Below are positions 40,801 to 46,297 of a stretch of DNA of 64,000 bases, piece after piece (the stretch's first letter is position 1; the number at the start of each line of letters is the position of its first letter). Made by a program: the position numbers and the translations under genes. The notes beneath the pieces are model-generated. The model ran no database searches. It saw nothing but the letters and a program-made list of their open reading frames with translations, and had not been told where the DNA came from. The DNA comes from Elusimicrobiota bacterium (GTDB lineage: Bacteria; Elusimicrobiota; Elusimicrobia; 2-02-FULL-39-32), in NCBI GenBank assembly GCA_016180425.1, contig JACPBF010000007.1, positions 26,906-90,905 on the forward strand. Reading direction: 5' to 3'.

Positions 40801-43139
40801 ATAAGTTTGATTGGAACAAGGCTTTAAAGTTTGTGCAAGCTTTTGACAATTTTTCCAAAAAGCCTCTTACAAAAATCGAAAAAGAGCTCTTGCCTGAAAT
40901 GTACCGCAGACTCTATTTACAAACTATTTTAATGGTTGGAGAGTCATTAGTGAGAAGAGCTAAATGGAACGTAAAACATAGAAAAAGACTTTTATTAAAT
41001 GCGGTAGAATTTTTGGAACATTTTCAAGACTATTCATGGTCAGAACTTGCCGGGCCTAGTGATACCGCAGAACATCATAAACCTATGGTTCAAACTTTTG
41101 GCAATGATGTGGAGTTTGCTCTTGAAATTAGCGAAGATGCGTTTGAAGAGAGTGGAAAGGGAAAAATTTTTTTTGATAGAGTGCAAAATCATACCTATAT
41201 CGGCGATGAAGAAATAGAGTTTGGCAGCCAAGCGTTAAGCAAACTGATGTCTAATATCGCCACGCTTAAAGAAAGATATGAAAAGAATCATAAAGATTAT
41301 GAAGTTTTGGCTATTTTGCCAAATGGGAATCTTGGTTTTAATGATTGGTTTGTAGGGATTATTAATGGAAAAGTGTATCACCATGCAAAAGAACCTTTGA
41401 GAGACCGAACTTATTCAATGGTTGTAACTAAAATAGATGGAACAAGCTCAACAAAGGAACTTCACTTTAAGGAAATTTCCGGAGTGATTCGCGCCTATGA
41501 TGGTGAAGATCAGGATATTACAGATAAAATTAAATATGCATTCTTTGGCCAGCAGATTGTAAAAGATGGAAAATATAATTTAGAAGAGATTACAGAACAA
41601 TTTGATGATATAAGGCATGTTTTAAGACTCCCCATGTTTAAATCAGAGAAATTTTCAGGAGATGGACGATTTTATTTTGGTTTTAGTGATGGCAGAGGCG
41701 AACTGCTTGAACAAGATAAAGACAAATTAGATGATGCTGCTCGCGGTGAGCCTGTGTCCTTAAGTTTAAGGCCGCTGATGGAAGCTGGGATTTCTCCTGA
41801 AGAGCGAGAGCGAGTTTTTGCTCAATGGGGTTATAAAAATGTGACAGATATTGAAGGTAAGAGCTATTTTAATCTTAATCGGGGCGAATATATCATTGCT
41901 TCTTTTAATCAGATATATATTAAGTTTTATCCCGGAGTTAATCCTCATACTTTGGTAGGTTTTACAAAAGAAGGGAAAATTTTGACTGCTGGGGTTGAAG
42001 GGAATACTGATCAGGCTGGGGCAACCTTGCCAGAGCTAGCTTTTGATTTAATATGCCGCGGGGCAAAAGATGTTTTTCTCTGGGCCAATGGAAAGGATTC
42101 TAAAATCGAGCTAATGGACAATAAGATGGAAGCAAAAGGAGCTAGGAAACAATTCTTAGAACTGCTTATGATTGTAAGAAAAAAAGGGGGTGGAGTTGAG
42201 CCTAAGAGTAAGTCTCAACCATTTAAAAATGACCAACTTGATAATCAATCCGATGGTTCTCATTTTGAACCAGAGTCAGGGCAAGCAGGATTTTCCACAG
42301 GTGGATCAGGACACTACAAAAATCTAAGTAATTATCAGAACAATGAAACTCCGCACCATCAAGGGGCGATGCAGTATCCGACAAAGGAAAATATTAATGG
42401 TAAGTCTGAACAATTGGGCAGCAGTGAGAACCAGAATGATTCAAAGGCTGAAGATTCTGCGCTTAAGATTATAAATATTCTTCAGGGAATAGAAACAGAT
42501 TTAGATATTGATACTATTCGCGGGGTCGTTCATACAGAAGAATTTGAAAAATCGCTAAAAGAAAAAGGCGCGGAAGCTGGCTTGGAACTAACTGAAGAAG
42601 AAGTTGTCAAAAGATTGATTGCAGCAACTCCTCATGCTGATGTGGATAAGAGTAATGCTGATCTTTATATTATTAGAGAAGCGATTTCAGAAAAAAATCT
42701 TCAGAAAATTTTGAGCGGACTTCAACAAAAAAGAACATCCATTCTGATTACAGAAACCTCTGAATTAAAATCAAGAATTGAGCAAAGAATAGAGAATTTA
42801 AAACTCAAAGAACATCTTAAGCTTTTCGTGATCAGCGCAGAGGAATTTGGTAAAGAGCGTATTATTAGAGAGGGTTCAACTTTAGTCCTTAAAAATTTAC
42901 ATGATTTACTTACCAACCACAATAGGCTAAAAAATGTGATTTCTCATTTGACTGGCTTGAATATTGCAGTGGATAGCAGTTTAAAAAGAGATTATGAAGG
43001 ACTGCCAGAAAATTCTTTGCTTCGCAGCAAGAATACGATTTATCTTTTGTTAGATGAACTCTTTAAAGCTCTGCCTGTTCGCGCCATTGATTTAGAACCC
43101 ATAGACCGCATTGCCCGCATAGTAGCCAGCTCCGCTTAA
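28884..43139 (+). CDS. Giant 4,751-residue multidomain protein, envelope-associated, mosaic of enzyme-like domains
   Basis: One open frame without interruption. Visible order: membrane anchor/signal (residues 16-37); EreA/ChaN/TraB-like region (about 110-560; HIQDVH, LVALEGAF, GIDDEN, VTGGFHSEGI); hydrophobic segment (609-626); ComEA-like helix-hairpin-helix (781-855; VNINTASREQL, VPGIGSGS); HEAHH (about 1040) in a protease-like context; 3-4 membrane segments (1316-1460); M48-type peptidase (HELSH 1639-1643, REQDADIRALEI, HPSPQTRI); a helical region with no recognised domain (1740-3140); UbiB/ABC1-like kinase (3146-3412; SDPHGGNF, LIDNGSG); membrane segments (3583-3700); APH-like kinase (to about 3970; HGDYHPLNI, VDFGYSHIGPRIFDLA); NAGPA-like stretch (4358-4406); polar linker (4436-4525); C-terminal domain. 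I know no protein with this architecture; function is not inferable. Confidence 0.9.
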   Translation: MIHFWIAKNHRRLLQCTAGLVLGSFLFTTISAPFAEGSLWKERKSYLQMAQAPINPQPLPLLNLSQVLTQKFSAKYNIPTASSHLSDIAFSLSSLPGTIRKISVPQKGKQGPIVLHIQDVHLNQEAQGNIGKTIQGLVNADKISLVALEGAFEKIDLSRFRRSPYPEAIQKVADYLLRENKISGALHTAFTSRKEIPPMVGIDDENHYHANVNAYKKSYELASSNLKNLLAIQSELENEKGKVFNADLKVFDQKAQSFHAGKIKLAEYLDFLVEESLCEDQNDRRMNSQNEIVPKHKCQDKTVQNFIKCAKIESSLDFKKVEKERSQLIQALVRNLNESQIEELTQQSLAYRLGNIGYADYYGFIQNLCKSNKIVLIQYPAMDQYIQYTLLADSINSEELFKKIKEIEEEGYEHLAKTALEKELIFKSKQSYLTRKLLEFTLTPEEWKEYEKLRGHFFNLSRKEQTFSESSNHSLLDLNSFEDFYREAKIRDQAMAGNLLREIELHDLGFSTVYSSAKTTNKEFREMQSRKQKSKVVLLVTGGFHSEGIENRLIQEGMTVINFAPKMTKVELENGAAHLTVFTQEKTPLEKLFKGEKLTLPPKTFPKQLLPIAAALVIGFLAIWSPQMTSPAQANTANRILLGQEVAEETKVEKVKWLEPRTSQLFLQKPNGTVKVTVNSDEKKDITVKEETFKSFGSELNQWYEGLLQKILRPYKKIVYKRLSQKVLTPYRKGVIKIKKIYGENRPFGSKSDPDSMPLSGFIPPLATTRRDDESAEDSDGKVNINTASREQLIALFGKIIHPKREGKRLEAIVNRLLERRPFSSLDHLSSVPGIGSGSTFREIKAQLADQISFGAIEQNNVALPDENRTGTGIVEFLEFRDKTIELLETFCLSFSASLPLGTRSTVEDWVIHIRNASSAQELLKALEALSLVPTEDEQLILDGVRNFFLQKYGVEKFPIILVQPLAVQSMGDVIPGLYSQNSEEGVIEYWKVLFTNIIFSGFYGAPGMTGTFLDHMQKKPFIVFTRQASPELLLYYLTHEAHHVRQPRSVPRVKISEGEKKLEIPSILHRFLFEAYAEFSALGDLPAISAQLPLNLDCSRFYEPNFKGGSPYYAGLLFIESIIKQKSIPINFEAIEQVALRDDFTLMIKQLGKARWELFSNIAKNLTVNPRFLEMREYDLLVVMNSLVALTLSLDQYRVAVNRLRAMPYVLAALNPNEEIKNVIRNAVSRTGFQISEVQIGEMLLEIYGFVNSKNMDFALADEVIERGVNLANAKNIVGRYLSDCAMSMVRGGWLQKFRKSGAQPGALGLWKMLGMNMDLTVIGVIEGFIIVYAMTLFMPYTSPEFTYKFISLIAQGTLFAILTVYSITFLLHLFSGVQQPSGKILRWSFFKGSDARFEKVSFREAFHAGLEATNNATFKSAFQIFPLLWISVFLPSPWSYLVTVIATIFGALPHFFINERIKQAYGTFNLDVLTETYDSPNRIEDGDSHGSTGSTADIQNEIQHYPLDGAQGPVLSDTTREEDHRYVYDPVMKKVILNQLETELAFPHKSEFVHTRNEITEIFQKLLESASELLEEKGKIEQLAGLRELKIYLSDTLTPNASAVFQHNFMILNIGTLRQLSKKGLLSKDAVAFILAHELSHMLQYRDDVDEGKINREKVNFRSWKETIKEKFYEHKERYTREQDADIRALEIVNRAGYNMSATVSFFESIQKNSFSFEQMLHEHPSPQTRIDYIKKILRASNWRESQTLEKFSDAVLEEMNAPQSLMRRRQEQLSLIVNQKDLEFAIENAQTIEELDLIVSWSLSRALELESKKIAPLVLKLLLKRKDKVLKGLFRFVVKASRIDLYTHLWIHKNERYKDRYEPQGLFWFLFTKMSLIKKKVSYFIFTYLVTDSLPIYEANDRTKGFYSRVPLFIDGYDRLFDAIKEEQIIQEKIKLRNQILQKIRAKALELENGNEKSIELVRLEALRMNPLLVSNASFSGEGYDIPFSYRHERITKEKIRKIEKGLEESISQYSSQELTIFLRQMLPFRGMGFEYIRIWDKDERSDFNDYLATVNEARWSVYEVMVSFMLKRLVLDLKNPSSGQLLELLDLLLLKKREFLGKLTPKIDHVARWILKRIRKILAQTIQNQREEHLKVKQYFADHWQLYPLREIGEFFYEELLMDPADPLTLKLLQKSENLRNNVFSVLIRTLKGANARELLFEDEVMNYQMERVIRFFRLDDAQITLLHAAVAQKIAESRREDQSRNRLIEIQESFSSLERSGINEKPLEYDPLSRQLAELLFDQDQLNEDGLANIFGFVTDNNRATSNRLNPSEIETVNQKVREALDEAGLFINDLASLNFEIKKIIYFFYLGGIQEADFLIKFARAAYKRRSIHQNDLELLAQFLNSPSFLEKQKRRGVPKTFSAERVRWKGFGRFLGSEENMSPDMFLVMKPFYRPQTWGEYIVSFNLMVYLQRTKQKRLVRFLIDSLFLKKISSIFSMFLGELWGGDDSDWYSDGPTTSKFLMRIFESAFSKIIFGAPKYIDRRDLALDSSWKRFFLTLVFKSKMNFEELLSEIKTYFPEGIFRNFLLFYLLAKRIHELDPSFKLKKLPEPKDLKEFFLKSSQFAKEKTLILEAVEKITPLLIRDHRIDFINLKLLSYWFLKKEGKKKSGLGENERGSLYNFFIDLGGFLDLLVWGLEKLYELWKKSDLYTFLTFTVHLINYVLILPFYVLSEARLLPKFLYKLVVCILLIKSPFGDTDRAYLSLKNRVMEIVLSEIYRERWMMRLFRRFYLWFYMRFRSKEKLSSIFYFDFQGKQVHLDSSIPDFVERDLMAIIHKFELSFKTKKEYIQRLFSIETPTRDKYLESLAEEEISRTDQTQDDLLDHLKSLRTLFANPYLKDHYSLICLELERKINSDLYRMNQDQGSVDPKTHFELIKNYVELIQSYFEVGYIRDDLLFPVLEEARTHEEYLLIRPLFFQYRMNGIQDQKKSDSFYYQDRVALLLQEAKAEEKKELLLWVLGFQEKPLFLSEWEIFVKTDLSHLKEVFRGNGHVPFKQEREPISFFNTGHSLRKEMVRQLLVGSKGILTDKKIFESMMNAIFDSIVSKGGEISKKKIKKIMRSVIRNLDNERLIEMTQALSVTLSLREGGEDESVVIAKFFESLGVIGIKLAQVLAHSYDIQISEHLRDRLRDLSSGADPVNKILAFETIQNIYPGGFNAHFDTLGDMIGSASVKVVYKVNRKGMEKPHVLKIKRPDVSQRIEKDLEFLKSILKDLRKKGFSISPGLENEVAKAIRKDADFKREFEITEEFREQIQRIQEEEHYHLQDQTPVEFSVARIHAGSIQSDATMETELAQGVSLDKEDEIIQSGILDKSDYVEVKRIILDFLMKQLFQYGFYLSDPHGGNFHIVREDGKIKIILIDNGSGEKLEEGENNKEELLESMIWLSINSGRRIPNQYLSASIFFGKLGYLKKDLTSLEFLTLIFKYLKISGTREDGSSFILTPEEYLESIKVKFEQKMTPLEKIRFLLREKERSKASENRVPNQQSLSTSHSESLMDGQEEDHSSNHPGGILGSVKFLVLGLAQSLLPKKWKSAFSVIYDLFIVFWLENLLLRYFVKPHLPFILHGLSPVLHVFGLDSISLNAALWGIFFGLHLIEFLLFRSINWLEYAIFQTQNSPRAPPKENILASGIVSVLSAFFTSSPTSLESFGIHFLVNFAAFLISINIYGLIKNRIATIWVSQLLKEHYEIGKIADVDRIKKTRNGFTYWIATKDHKMFILSYRKVDPDFVDFESLIRGAPHKEDLVAKLIPTQSGRNYIPYKEGLLTLEEYLSGRAGEWGEFKGPQLEDAAYFLAKFQEATADLVSLTSSPRWNYKLPVILLHKLEDTQNKFEAIYASLRERGPPQKLNELERTFLERYPFFMQHLKILKDQMQSKIGELERSVVHGDYHPLNIILSNTIVSSIVDFGYSHIGPRIFDLANPITETDHKFDWNKALKFVQAFDNFSKKPLTKIEKELLPEMYRRLYLQTILMVGESLVRRAKWNVKHRKRLLLNAVEFLEHFQDYSWSELAGPSDTAEHHKPMVQTFGNDVEFALEISEDAFEESGKGKIFFDRVQNHTYIGDEEIEFGSQALSKLMSNIATLKERYEKNHKDYEVLAILPNGNLGFNDWFVGIINGKVYHHAKEPLRDRTYSMVVTKIDGTSSTKELHFKEISGVIRAYDGEDQDITDKIKYAFFGQQIVKDGKYNLEEITEQFDDIRHVLRLPMFKSEKFSGDGRFYFGFSDGRGELLEQDKDKLDDAARGEPVSLSLRPLMEAGISPEERERVFAQWGYKNVTDIEGKSYFNLNRGEYIIASFNQIYIKFYPGVNPHTLVGFTKEGKILTAGVEGNTDQAGATLPELAFDLICRGAKDVFLWANGKDSKIELMDNKMEAKGARKQFLELLMIVRKKGGGVEPKSKSQPFKNDQLDNQSDGSHFEPESGQAGFSTGGSGHYKNLSNYQNNETPHHQGAMQYPTKENINGKSEQLGSSENQNDSKAEDSALKIINILQGIETDLDIDTIRGVVHTEEFEKSLKEKGAEAGLELTEEEVVKRLIAATPHADVDKSNADLYIIREAISEKNLQKILSGLQQKRTSILITETSELKSRIEQRIENLKLKEHLKLFVISAEEFGKERIIREGSTLVLKNLHDLLTNHNRLKNVISHLTGLNIAVDSSLKRDYEGLPENSLLRSKNTIYLLLDELFKALPVRAIDLEPIDRIARIVASSA

Positions 43140-43140
43140 A

Positions 43141-43199
43141 AATTTGTTACAAAAATGTTACAAAAAGTTGAAGACAAAATTATGAATTTGCTCTATAAT
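43141..43199 (+). promoter_or_regulatory. Copy 2 of the tandem-repeat box with its own promoter, directly after the giant gene
   Basis: The 34-bp box (43141-43174; units at 43145-43155 and 43156-43166) begins 2 bp after the giant gene's stop codon. AAGACA (43171-43176), a 17-bp spacer and a perfect TATAAT (43194-43199) follow at the same spacing as in copy 1. It should drive the gene at 43371 and perhaps the small frame at 43206. The remainder of the 231-bp gap up to 43371 shows no other feature. Confidence 0.55.
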
Positions 43200-43205
43200 T
43201 TCTAT

Positions 43206-43334
43206 ATGAGTTACAGAATGACAACCTACTCTTTCCGCATCTCTTTGATCAAAGCCCAGAAAAGCTTGCGCTCAAGATGCATCAGACTATGGTCCAGATT
43301 TTTTTTGGTCTTCCTTTTTGAATACCTAAACTAA
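43206..43334 (+). CDS. Possible 42-residue basic peptide, leaderless
   Basis: ATG at 43206 falls about 7 bp after the -10 element, so it would sit at the transcript start. It encodes MSYRMTTYSFRISLIKAQKS and a further 22 residues rich in Arg with a hydrophobic, aromatic end (FFLVFLFEYL). It may be an upstream peptide, the remnant of a lost coding region, or chance. No Shine-Dalgarno, no known family. Confidence 0.2.
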   Translation: MSYRMTTYSFRISLIKAQKSLRSRCIRLWSRFFLVFLFEYLN

Positions 43335-43370
43335 AGTAAATTTTAAATCAAAAATTGCTATTATATTTTT

Positions 43371-44204
43371 ATGCTGCTAGAAGAAATGATCCATGAACTT
43401 CTAAAGATATTTATTTATATTGTGGTCCCAGGCCTTGCGGGAATTACATTCTTTGCTTTGGCAAAATTTGTGAAACAGGTGACCCCTTTGCGAGCATTGG
43501 TTGCCAGTGAGCAGGCCTATAGATTCGCTTTCTGGGGATTTTTATTTTTTGGATTTTATTTGGGTCTAAGGCCTGTGCAGGTTTTAGCCGGTCCTCACCC
43601 CTGGCCTTTGATCATCTCCTCCTTAAGGGAGTTTTTGCTAATCGCTATTTTTGGGCCAGCCTCTTTTATCGCTATTTGCACTCTTTGCCTAGGGGCTCAA
43701 ACAGTCAATAGAACCTGGATAACAGGCGCATTTATCTTTGGGATTATTTTATCAAGCCTTTTTTGTTTTGTGAACGCCAAAGCCATTGGCGGTTCTGAAG
43801 AGATTGTAAAATTAGGCATGCTGACAGCGTATGATGGTTTGTGGTTTAAGAGTGGGAAAGAACAGATCGAAACTCTTATGAAAATTCTTTTTCTAATTCG
43901 CCTGCTGAATCCTGGACTTTTGCTGCTGGCTGCTGCAACAATCCTTTTGCTCCACGCACTGCGGTATCCTTTAGGAAAAAAAGAAATTTATGATAATATG
44001 CCGAAAAAACTTTATATTTTAAGCGCAGCTGTTTATGTTTATGCTTTTTCTTTAATAGCGGGCAGTTTTTTTTATGGTTTTAAAAAAGTTCCGGATCAGT
44101 GGGGATTTTATCATTTGGGTTCTTTAATTGCAGGGCTTTTAGAAACCATCTCCCTTTCCATGCCAGTGAGGAGCGATGTGCAAGTAAGCGAGCACGCGGC
44201 TTAA
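43371..44204 (+). CDS. Polytopic membrane protein of unknown function
   Basis: I do not recognise a family. The 277-residue sequence has about six or seven hydrophobic segments (for example IFIYIVVPGLAGITFFALA, FAFWGFLFFGFYLGLRPVQ, LLIAIFGPASFIAICTLCL, ITGAFIFGIILSSLFCFV, LLLLAAATILLLHAL, LYILSAAVYVYAFSLIAG) and a short charged tail. The arrangement of an early R-P-x-Q-V motif and long loops between helices recalls sensor-type membrane modules, but no kinase follows. It is transcribed from the second tandem-repeat promoter, which suggests co-regulation with the giant gene. Confidence 0.7.
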   Translation: MLLEEMIHELLKIFIYIVVPGLAGITFFALAKFVKQVTPLRALVASEQAYRFAFWGFLFFGFYLGLRPVQVLAGPHPWPLIISSLREFLLIAIFGPASFIAICTLCLGAQTVNRTWITGAFIFGIILSSLFCFVNAKAIGGSEEIVKLGMLTAYDGLWFKSGKEQIETLMKILFLIRLLNPGLLLLAAATILLLHALRYPLGKKEIYDNMPKKLYILSAAVYVYAFSLIAGSFFYGFKKVPDQWGFYHLGSLIAGLLETISLSMPVRSDVQVSEHAA

Positions 44205-44221
44205 CAATTTTCTTTGTCGGA

Positions 44222-44250
44222 CACCCCATCTCCATTCAGGGGTGATTTTT
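44222..44250 (+). terminator. Predicted intrinsic terminator after the membrane protein gene
   Basis: CACCCC (44222-44227) pairs with GGGGTG (44239-44244) around an 11-nt loop, followed by ATTTTTATT. It lies 17 bp after the stop codon. The left flank TTTGTCGGACACC is shared with a second hairpin at 54239, so this may be a dispersed repeat serving as terminator. Confidence 0.55.
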
Positions 44251-44384
44251 ATTCCTGCCCAGATTGAATTAATTACATCCTTGTTTTTCAAGCCTCTAAA
44301 GCTAGTATATCTAGTGGTTGCTGATAAGCTCTTAAAATCTAAACCATTTTAAGACAAAAACTTTATCAGTCTAAATCTCTCTAA

Positions 44385-45308
44385 ATGTTGATGCCATTTT
44401 TTTTTGTGTGCTTAGGTATTTTATTCCATTCCTCTCTGCTCTATGGCAAAGTAGTCATCAATGAATTTGTTTATGATCCGGCTGGAACGGACGCGGGAGA
44501 AGAATGGATTGAACTTTATAATACCAGCGCTTCTACAGTTTCTTTGGAAGGGTGGAAGATTGAAGTGGATGAGAATCGTTTCCCGGGGAAAGTAAAAGCG
44601 GAGTTATGCGGTTTAATAGCTCCGTTTAGTTTTTATTTAATAAAAGAAACAGAAGAGACTATTTCAACTGCAACTAAAGCTAATCTTATCTCAGGATTAT
44701 TAACCATGGGGAATGCTAGCGCTAAAGCGGATGGAATTCAGCTTTTGGATAGATTTGGTTTGATTCAGGATCGGGTTGTGTATGGAAATGTGGATAGTGA
44801 TCACTTGTGTGAGGAGATTTGTTCCACAGCTCCAAAAGCTTTAAATGGTTCTAGTGTTTCTCGCTCCACGCCGGGTTCTCCTATTTTTGTAAACATTTCA
44901 CGTTTGAACATTACCCCGCAAGCTGGAGAGGCTCTTTGCGAAAAACAGGTTTTTCAAAAACAGGAAAATGAAAATACAATTCAACAAGAACATTTTTTTG
45001 AAATTTCTCAAAACCCTTTTTCTCCGCATGGGGATGGGGTATTTAAGGAAGCAGCGCTTCATTATAACGTTCCTATCAATACTAAAGTTACCGTTGAAAT
45101 TTACAATGTTAAAGGTCAAAAAATTTATATTTTGCAAGATAATGTGAAACAGTTTTTTAATGGCGTTACTACTGTTTTTTGGAATGGAAAAGATATGGAA
45201 GGGGAAATAGTTCCTATGGGTCTTTATATTGCGCATTTAAAGGCGGAATTCTCAAATGGAGAAATTAAAAGAGATACAAAGGTTGTGATTGTGGCTAGAA
45301 AACTTTAG
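44385..45308 (+). CDS. Lamin-tail domain protein with FlgD-like/T9SS-type Ig C-terminus
   Basis: After a short signal peptide (to about residue 20, SSLLYG-K), a lamin tail domain covers about 21-160: VVINEFVYDPAG, EEWIELYNTSASTVSLEGW and the later GSSVSRSTPGSP. The last 100 residues form an Ig-like module starting NPFSPHGDG and containing VTVEIYNVKGQKIYIL, VFWNGKDMEGEIVPMGLYI and KVVIVARKL. That pattern is shared by FlgD_ig domains and by sorting domains of type IX secretion cargo. It is therefore a likely surface or secreted protein, and a PorV-like gene follows 8 bp later. Confidence 0.78.
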   Translation: MLMPFFFVCLGILFHSSLLYGKVVINEFVYDPAGTDAGEEWIELYNTSASTVSLEGWKIEVDENRFPGKVKAELCGLIAPFSFYLIKETEETISTATKANLISGLLTMGNASAKADGIQLLDRFGLIQDRVVYGNVDSDHLCEEICSTAPKALNGSSVSRSTPGSPIFVNISRLNITPQAGEALCEKQVFQKQENENTIQQEHFFEISQNPFSPHGDGVFKEAALHYNVPINTKVTVEIYNVKGQKIYILQDNVKQFFNGVTTVFWNGKDMEGEIVPMGLYIAHLKAEFSNGEIKRDTKVVIVARKL

Positions 45309-45315
45309 ATTTACT

Positions 45316-46194
45316 ATGGCTAAGGTAAAAGCATACCTATTTTCCTTTAAAGGATACCTCACCCGCAAGGGGCGCGGAGTATTATTTTTTTTATTTTTCT
45401 TTATGACTTATTTTTTAGTCTTGGAAGAAAGTGAAGCAGCTTTTGAGTTTAAAGAAGTTGGGGCAAGAGCTCAAGCTCTTTCAGGAGCATATACCGCTCT
45501 TTGTTTAGATGCTTCCAGCCCTTATTGGAATCCCGCAGGATTAGGATCTCTAAAGAAAATGGAATTTATGAGTTTTTATAACCAATTTTTTTCTTTGAAA
45601 GAGATAAATTTTTTTGGCTCAAGTTATGCGTTTCCAACGAACTTTGGAACTTTTGGCATGGCTTATAGTCATCTTGGGACTTCTTTGTACAAAGAACAGG
45701 AATTTTATCTTTCCCATGGCATAAAATTGGTAAGACCAATCTATGTTGGTTATAGCTTAAAAGGAATGTTTTTAACAATAGATCAGTTTGGAATTGGGAA
45801 AACCTTTAGTTTAGATGCTGGCATGCTCTCTTATTTAACCCCTATAACCAGTCTCGCGCTAGTTTATAAAAACTTAAATCACGCTGCCATAGGAGAGAAT
45901 GAAGAACCTTTACCTCAAGGTTTTATAATAGGCATGTCAAATAAAAGCATTCCCGGATTGACTCTAACAGGAGAACTTGAACGAATAACTTTTTCACCCC
46001 TGACCATTAAAACTGGAATTGAGTATGAAATAACATCCTCTTTTAAATTTCGCAGCGGGTTTAGCGGATCTCCCTTAAAATTTTCCGGTGGTTTTGGTTT
46101 AAAGTTAAAAAAAGTGGAATTAGATTATGCCTACCTTCAGCATCAAACTCTTTTAGGAACTCACAGTTTTAGTCTTTATTTTAAATTCAGATAA
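45316..46194 (+). CDS. PorV/PorQ-like outer membrane protein
   Basis: The mature N-terminus AFEFKEVGARAQALSGAYTA and LCLDASSPYWNPAGLG are the recognisable start of the PorV/PorQ (UPF0164) group of FadL-like outer membrane barrels. The rest alternates like a beta-barrel and ends in SFSLYFKFR. A hydrophobic segment (VLFFLFFFMTYFLVL) followed by EESEAA looks like the signal peptide. ATG 45316 preferred over TTG 45289, which lies inside the previous gene. In Bacteroidota, PorV shuttles cargo in type IX secretion; here the role is open. Confidence 0.75.
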   Translation: MAKVKAYLFSFKGYLTRKGRGVLFFLFFFMTYFLVLEESEAAFEFKEVGARAQALSGAYTALCLDASSPYWNPAGLGSLKKMEFMSFYNQFFSLKEINFFGSSYAFPTNFGTFGMAYSHLGTSLYKEQEFYLSHGIKLVRPIYVGYSLKGMFLTIDQFGIGKTFSLDAGMLSYLTPITSLALVYKNLNHAAIGENEEPLPQGFIIGMSNKSIPGLTLTGELERITFSPLTIKTGIEYEITSSFKFRSGFSGSPLKFSGGFGLKLKKVELDYAYLQHQTLLGTHSFSLYFKFR

Positions 46195-46297
46195 TGAATA
46201 AAATTAGAAAATTTTAGTTGGTTCAGAAGAAACAAGATAATAATAACTTATTTTGAACTTCTGCTAAAAAGCAAAAAAGCGCAATATTCGGGTTTAA

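Noticed and set aside
28884..43139. The giant frame as an artefact of joined genes
   Set aside because: The frame is open throughout, with no internal start preceded by a ribosome site that splits it cleanly; domain linkers show no stop or codon break.
28772..43174. 34-bp direct repeats as attachment sites of an integrated element carrying the giant gene
   Set aside because: No integrase or tRNA gene lies near, and both copies sit at promoter positions with the same spacing to a -10 element; a regulatory role explains them better.
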